From NCBI RefSeq assembly GCF_002850745.1, contig NZ_KZ559474.1, positions 281,042-345,041 on the forward strand: a stretch of DNA of 64,000 nt, given 5' to 3'. This document shows, piece by piece, positions 60,877 to 64,000 of this stretch. The notes beneath the pieces were generated by a model. That model searched no databases. It saw only the letters and a list, made by a program, of their open reading frames with translations, and was not told the DNA's origin. The position numbers and the translations under genes are program-made. The stretch comes from Nonomuraea indica. GTDB taxonomy: Bacteria; Actinomycetota; Actinomycetes; Streptosporangiales; Streptosporangiaceae. The number at the start of each line of letters is the position of its first letter. Position 1 is the stretch's first letter.

Positions 60877-62406
60877 TCAAGCTCTCCTCAGGTAGTTGGG
60901 CCCGCTGGTGCCGTAGAACTTGTTGACGTCCCGCGCGCCTGTCCGCTCCTTGGCCACCAGCGTCCCGGCGGTGATCATCGACTTGCCGGTGAGCCGGGCC
61001 GCCTCCAGCGTCCTGGCCCGCAGCAGCCTGGCCATCGGGTCGTCGCCGTACTCGTCCAGGGCCTCGGCCAGCGTGGCGCGCACCAGGGCGGCGGCCTGGC
61101 GGTACGGCAGCGCGCCGAACGCCACCGCCGCGGCGGCCAGGTGCAGGGTGATGGTCACGAACACGTCGGCCAGCGCGTGCGGGTCGTCGGTCAGCATCCG
61201 CTCGTCGGCGAAGGCCGGCACCTCGATCCCGGCCGCGGCCAGCCTCGCGGGGGAGGCGAGCAGGCCGTCGTTGTCCTTGATCAGGAGCCTCATGGTCCCG
61301 TCGTGGAAGACCAGCGCGAGGTTCTGCTGGTGGGCCTCCAGCGCCACGCCGTACCTGACGAACAGCCGCACGTTCCACCGCAGCAGCACGCGCAGGTAGC
61401 CGGCCAGCACGCCGCCCGGCTCACCGCCCGGCACTGGGTCAACGCCCGGCACGTCGCCCAGCCCGCGGAGCACCCCGGGGGCGTTCAGCGCGGCCACCGG
61501 CACGATGACGCCCTCCGGCAGCCGTCGCACCATCCACGCCAGGTACTCGTGCCCGGCGTGCGCGTACGTCTGCTCACCGGCCACCAGCACGCCGGGATCG
61601 GCGAGCCGGCGCAGCAGCGACTCGGCGCGGGCGCCGTCCTCCAGCGTGCCCGGCCTGATCGACCGGCGGTTGCGCGCCCCCAGCGTGCTGGTCGGCAGCG
61701 GAAGTTTCAGGTGCGCGCGCGGGGTCACCTCCACGGTCCGCATCGACAGCGTCGGCCGTACTGTCACGCGGGTCGCGTCCAGCAGCCGTACCCCGTCGAT
61801 CCCCGCCACCTCCCCGGCGGCCAGCGGATGCACCGGGAACAGCGTCTCGTCCGCGCCCACCGCCAGGTCGGGCGGCGCGACGTCGGCCGGCAGCTCGGCC
61901 GAGCCCGCACGCAGCATCGCGCGCGGCACGGCGGCCCACCGCAGCTCGAACGACGGCGCGAACTCCGGCGCGTAGGCCAGCAGCTCGCCCTCCGTCAGGC
62001 CCAGCCGGGCACGGGCCGTCGGGTACACCGGATGGTCGGCGAACGCGGCCAGCGTCTCGTACGAGGGCCCGCCGGCGAGCACCGCCGCCGCCCGGTCGTC
62101 GTGCAGTTCCCAGGCGCGCAACGCCTGCGCGCACTCCTCACCGAAGGCCGCCACCCCTTCGGCGTCGGCCGGATCGGCCACCTCGGCCAGGGTGGCGAGC
62201 ACCTCGCGCAACGCCAGCCGTTCGCCCGTGGCCACCACGAAGTCCTGGAACAGCCCGCCCGGCGCCAGCCGCACCGTCCGGCCGCCGGCCAGCACCAGCC
62301 CGACCCCGTCGCGGCCGCGGCTGACCCGGTCCGACAGCCGGCCGTAGTCCTCGCGCAGCAGCGCGTCCAGCACCCGCGCCGCGAGGTACGCCTCCCGAGG
62401 ACTCAT
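60877..62406 (-). CDS. IucA/IucC-type NIS siderophore synthetase 2
   Basis: 509 aa. Motifs: FADHPVYPTARARLGL, LFPVHPLAAGEV, RPTLSMRTVEVTPRAHLKLP, PTSTLGARNRRSIRPGTLED, AHAGHEYLAWMVRR, LEAHQQNLALVFHDGTMRLL and IKDNDG. The motif set differs from synthetase 1, so the two probably act on different substrates or steps. ATG 62406 overlaps the ATP-grasp stop by 4 nt (ATGA). Confidence 0.9.
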   Translation of the reverse strand: MSPREAYLAARVLDALLREDYGRLSDRVSRGRDGVGLVLAGGRTVRLAPGGLFQDFVVATGERLALREVLATLAEVADPADAEGVAAFGEECAQALRAWELHDDRAAAVLAGGPSYETLAAFADHPVYPTARARLGLTEGELLAYAPEFAPSFELRWAAVPRAMLRAGSAELPADVAPPDLAVGADETLFPVHPLAAGEVAGIDGVRLLDATRVTVRPTLSMRTVEVTPRAHLKLPLPTSTLGARNRRSIRPGTLEDGARAESLLRRLADPGVLVAGEQTYAHAGHEYLAWMVRRLPEGVIVPVAALNAPGVLRGLGDVPGVDPVPGGEPGGVLAGYLRVLLRWNVRLFVRYGVALEAHQQNLALVFHDGTMRLLIKDNDGLLASPARLAAAGIEVPAFADERMLTDDPHALADVFVTITLHLAAAAVAFGALPYRQAAALVRATLAEALDEYGDDPMARLLRARTLEAARLTGKSMITAGTLVAKERTGARDVNKFYGTSGPNYLRRA

Positions 62407-63560
62407 CCGATCACCCAGGGTCTGGCCGCCCGGTAGCCGGCGACGGCCGCCTCCACCCGGTCGCGGTCGGGCCCCACCGCGCGGATCACGCCCAGGTAGT
62501 CGCGGTTGGTGTGGGTCCGCTCCACCACCTCGCCCACCGCGCGCAGCGGCCGGTGCCACAGCCGCACGCCGTCCCGCGTCACCGCCTCCGCCGCCGGGGC
62601 CTCGGTGATCGTGCCGGAGCGGTCGGCGACCAGGCTCACCGCGCTGCCGTGCCCCGCCGCGCCGGGCACGTCGGGCACCGGCTCGCCGAGGTGCGCCAGC
62701 AGGATCCACTCGAACAACGGCACCCCGAGCAGGTCGGCCAGGAGGAAGTCGCAGTGGTCGCCGATCACCCGGTAGTTCACCTCCACGATCCGCGGCCCGG
62801 CCGGCGTCAGCACGTACTCGGTGTGGCACGCCCCGAACCCCACGCCGAGCGCCGCCAGCGCGGCCAGCACGTGGTCGTGCGGCCCGTCCGGCGACCAGTC
62901 GAGCCGCTCCTCCACGAAGTGCGGCAGCGGGCCCAGCGTGGTCGCGAACCCGCCCAGCACCCGCGTCGCCGACGCGTCGCCCAGCGTCTCCAGCGTGCGC
63001 AGCGGTCCCTCCAGGTACTCCTCCACGACCAGCGCCTCGCCGGGCCGCCGCCGCCTGATCCCGGCCACCGCCCGGGGCAGGTCCTCCTCGACCAGCACGA
63101 CGTCCTCGCTGGCCACCCCTTCGCGCGGCTTGACCACCACCGGGTACGGGACGCCGTCCGGCACCGGGTCGCCGGGCGCCAGCCGTACCGACCAGACCCG
63201 CTCGACCCCGGCCTCGGCCAGGGCCCGGCGGGTCAGGAACTTGTTCTTGGCCGCCAGGCAGGCCCGCCAGTCCTTGCCCGGGAGCCCGAAGTAGTCCGCC
63301 GCGAGCGCGGTCTCCACCTGCAGGTGGTCGGAGTTGGAGAAGATCGCGGCGGGCCGGCCGAGGGAGGCGACCGTGTCGATGAGCGCGCGCGGGTCGCGCA
63401 CGTCGCAGCCGACGGCGCCGGGATGCCGCTCCGGCCGGTCGGTGAGGATCGTGACCTCGCAGCCCAGCGCGCGGGCGGCCGGAAGGAACCCGTCGGTCAC
63501 CGAGTCGGTCGGTTTGAGCGCGGTCAGGTACAGCCGCAACGCGTGGCACCCCCGAAGCAT
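62403..63560 (-). CDS. ATP-grasp ligase, first gene of the siderophore operon
   Basis: 385-aa carboxylate-amine ligase. The ATP-grasp core shows CLAAKNKFLTRRALAEAGV, VVVKPREGVASEDVVLVEED, LVVEEYLEGPLRTLETLG and the Mg-binding HTEYVLTPAGPRIVEVNYRV. It could form a peptide-like bond on the siderophore scaffold or supply a dipeptide building block. ATG 63560 lies 2 nt after an iron box; with no clear ribosome binding site the mRNA may be leaderless or start at a downstream TTG (about 63539). Operon control is evidently iron-dependent. Confidence 0.83.
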   Translation of the reverse strand: MLRGCHALRLYLTALKPTDSVTDGFLPAARALGCEVTILTDRPERHPGAVGCDVRDPRALIDTVASLGRPAAIFSNSDHLQVETALAADYFGLPGKDWRACLAAKNKFLTRRALAEAGVERVWSVRLAPGDPVPDGVPYPVVVKPREGVASEDVVLVEEDLPRAVAGIRRRRPGEALVVEEYLEGPLRTLETLGDASATRVLGGFATTLGPLPHFVEERLDWSPDGPHDHVLAALAALGVGFGACHTEYVLTPAGPRIVEVNYRVIGDHCDFLLADLLGVPLFEWILLAHLGEPVPDVPGAAGHGSAVSLVADRSGTITEAPAAEAVTRDGVRLWHRPLRAVGEVVERTHTNRDYLGVIRAVGPDRDRVEAAVAGYRAARPWVIG

Positions 63561-63562
63561 GA

Positions 63563-63581
63563 TCAGGTTAGGCTTACCTAA
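63563..63581 (-). promoter_or_regulatory. IdeR/DtxR iron box of the siderophore operon
   Basis: TCAGGTTAGGCTTACCTAA matches the 19-bp IdeR/DtxR consensus TTAGGTTAGSCTAACCTAA at 17 of 19 positions. It ends 2 nt from the ATP-grasp start codon, so a bound iron-loaded repressor would block promoter clearance and translation start region alike. Confidence 0.85.
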
Positions 63582-63698
63582 CCATGTGATCCTAGCCCGT
63601 TCGCGATCACCCCCGGGCCAGGACGCGGCAATCCGTCCCTGGTCCCGCGCGAACTCCGGGGCCATAGGATGACATGGGATTCGGGGAAGGGTGGGCGC

Positions 63699-64000
63699 GT
63701 GCGCACGAGGGCGGAAGAGCAACTCATGGGGCCGCTGCTCCTGGCGCGCGGGACGATCGACCGGTCCGCGGCGCTGCGCGCCGACGCCGACTGGCTCCAG
63801 CGGGCCTGGGCGGCGCCCACCACCCGCGCCCTCGTCATCCACGAGGGCCGGACACTCGTCAGGCGGGTCGGCGACGAGGTGCGCGCGGAGCTGTTCGGCA
63901 CCGCCGAGGCGCCACCCGGCGAGCGCTACCTTCTCGGCGTGGAGGGCGAGGTGGCCTACTTCGCCGTGGCAGCCCCGCTGCCCGTGCCCACGCCGGGCGA
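63699..64000 (+). CDS. nudC: NAD(+) diphosphatase NudC, N-terminal part (cut by window end)
   Basis: The first about 100 residues of a NudC-like protein, GTG 63699, MRTRAEEQLMGPLLLARGTI, with the N-terminal NUDIX-associated domain (LVIHEGRTLVRRVGDEVRAE; YLLGVEGEVAYFAVAAPLP). The zinc ribbon and Nudix box lie beyond the window. In M. tuberculosis nudC (Rv3199c) also lies next to adnAB, which supports the call. ATG 63726 is an alternative start. Confidence 0.72.
   Translation, partial: MRTRAEEQLMGPLLLARGTIDRSAALRADADWLQRAWAAPTTRALVIHEGRTLVRRVGDEVRAELFGTAEAPPGERYLLGVEGEVAYFAVAAPLPVPTPG

Overview
The window is GC-rich, densely packed chromosomal DNA from an actinomycete. The gene families (SigE/RseA/HtrA/TatB block, AdnAB, MoeZ, Ku/LigD, DUF3107, DUF6758, DUF6529) and the many GTG starts suggest a filamentous member such as Nonomuraea or another Streptosporangiaceae; the genus is an inference. 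No rRNA, tRNA, CRISPR array, insertion sequence or prophage was recognised.

Layout. 1-4298 is the envelope-stress block: a truncated O-methyltransferase, ECF sigma factor sigE, zinc anti-sigma factor rseA, membrane-anchored protease htrA and tatB. 4396-9967 holds a membrane protein, a NarL-type two-component system, the Fe-S carrier ATPase mrp, a DUF1003 protein and an MgtE-N/CBS protein. Gene content of 1-9967 follows M. tuberculosis Rv1220c-Rv1232c. 10060-25771 is mixed metabolism: EamA transporter, hydrolases, a P450, a CoA-ester lyase, DUF6529 plus a secreted partner, CPBP protease, a large beta-propeller protein, NUDIX, a degenerate metallo-beta-lactamase-fold protein, a RecB-like nuclease and an MpaB-like protein. 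25982-29816 resembles M. tuberculosis Rv3208-Rv3211 (RNA helicase, ferritin-like protein, DUF3107, TetR). 30115-32044 is a divergent non-homologous end-joining pair (LigD polymerase domain and Ku).

33844-35381 carries three tandem paralogous genes for small secreted Gly/Trp/His-rich proteins with an Asn/Asp-rich motif. They have their own terminators and unusual palindromes and I cannot assign them to a known family. 36674-42716 has moeZ, then a duplicated two-gene module (exported Cys-containing partner plus subtilisin-like protease with a C-terminal membrane anchor), then a small unknown gene and an alkyltransferase-like DNA repair protein. 42781-51306 has a teichoic-acid-type glycerophosphotransferase and a giant CtpI-like P-type ATPase. 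51647-58302 encodes the AdnAB helicase-nuclease, whose adnA contains a perfect 5 x 36 bp minisatellite.

58262-63560 is a four-gene NRPS-independent siderophore operon (ATP-grasp ligase, two IucA/IucC synthetases, PLP decarboxylase), transcribed from an IdeR/DtxR iron box. It sits between adnB and a truncated nudC, positions that are close together in mycobacteria, so it looks like an insertion into a conserved neighbourhood.

Strongest candidates for undescribed biology: the three-paralog small secreted family, the twin protease/partner modules, the siderophore operon and a 37-residue hydrophobic peptide gene at 51378-51491.
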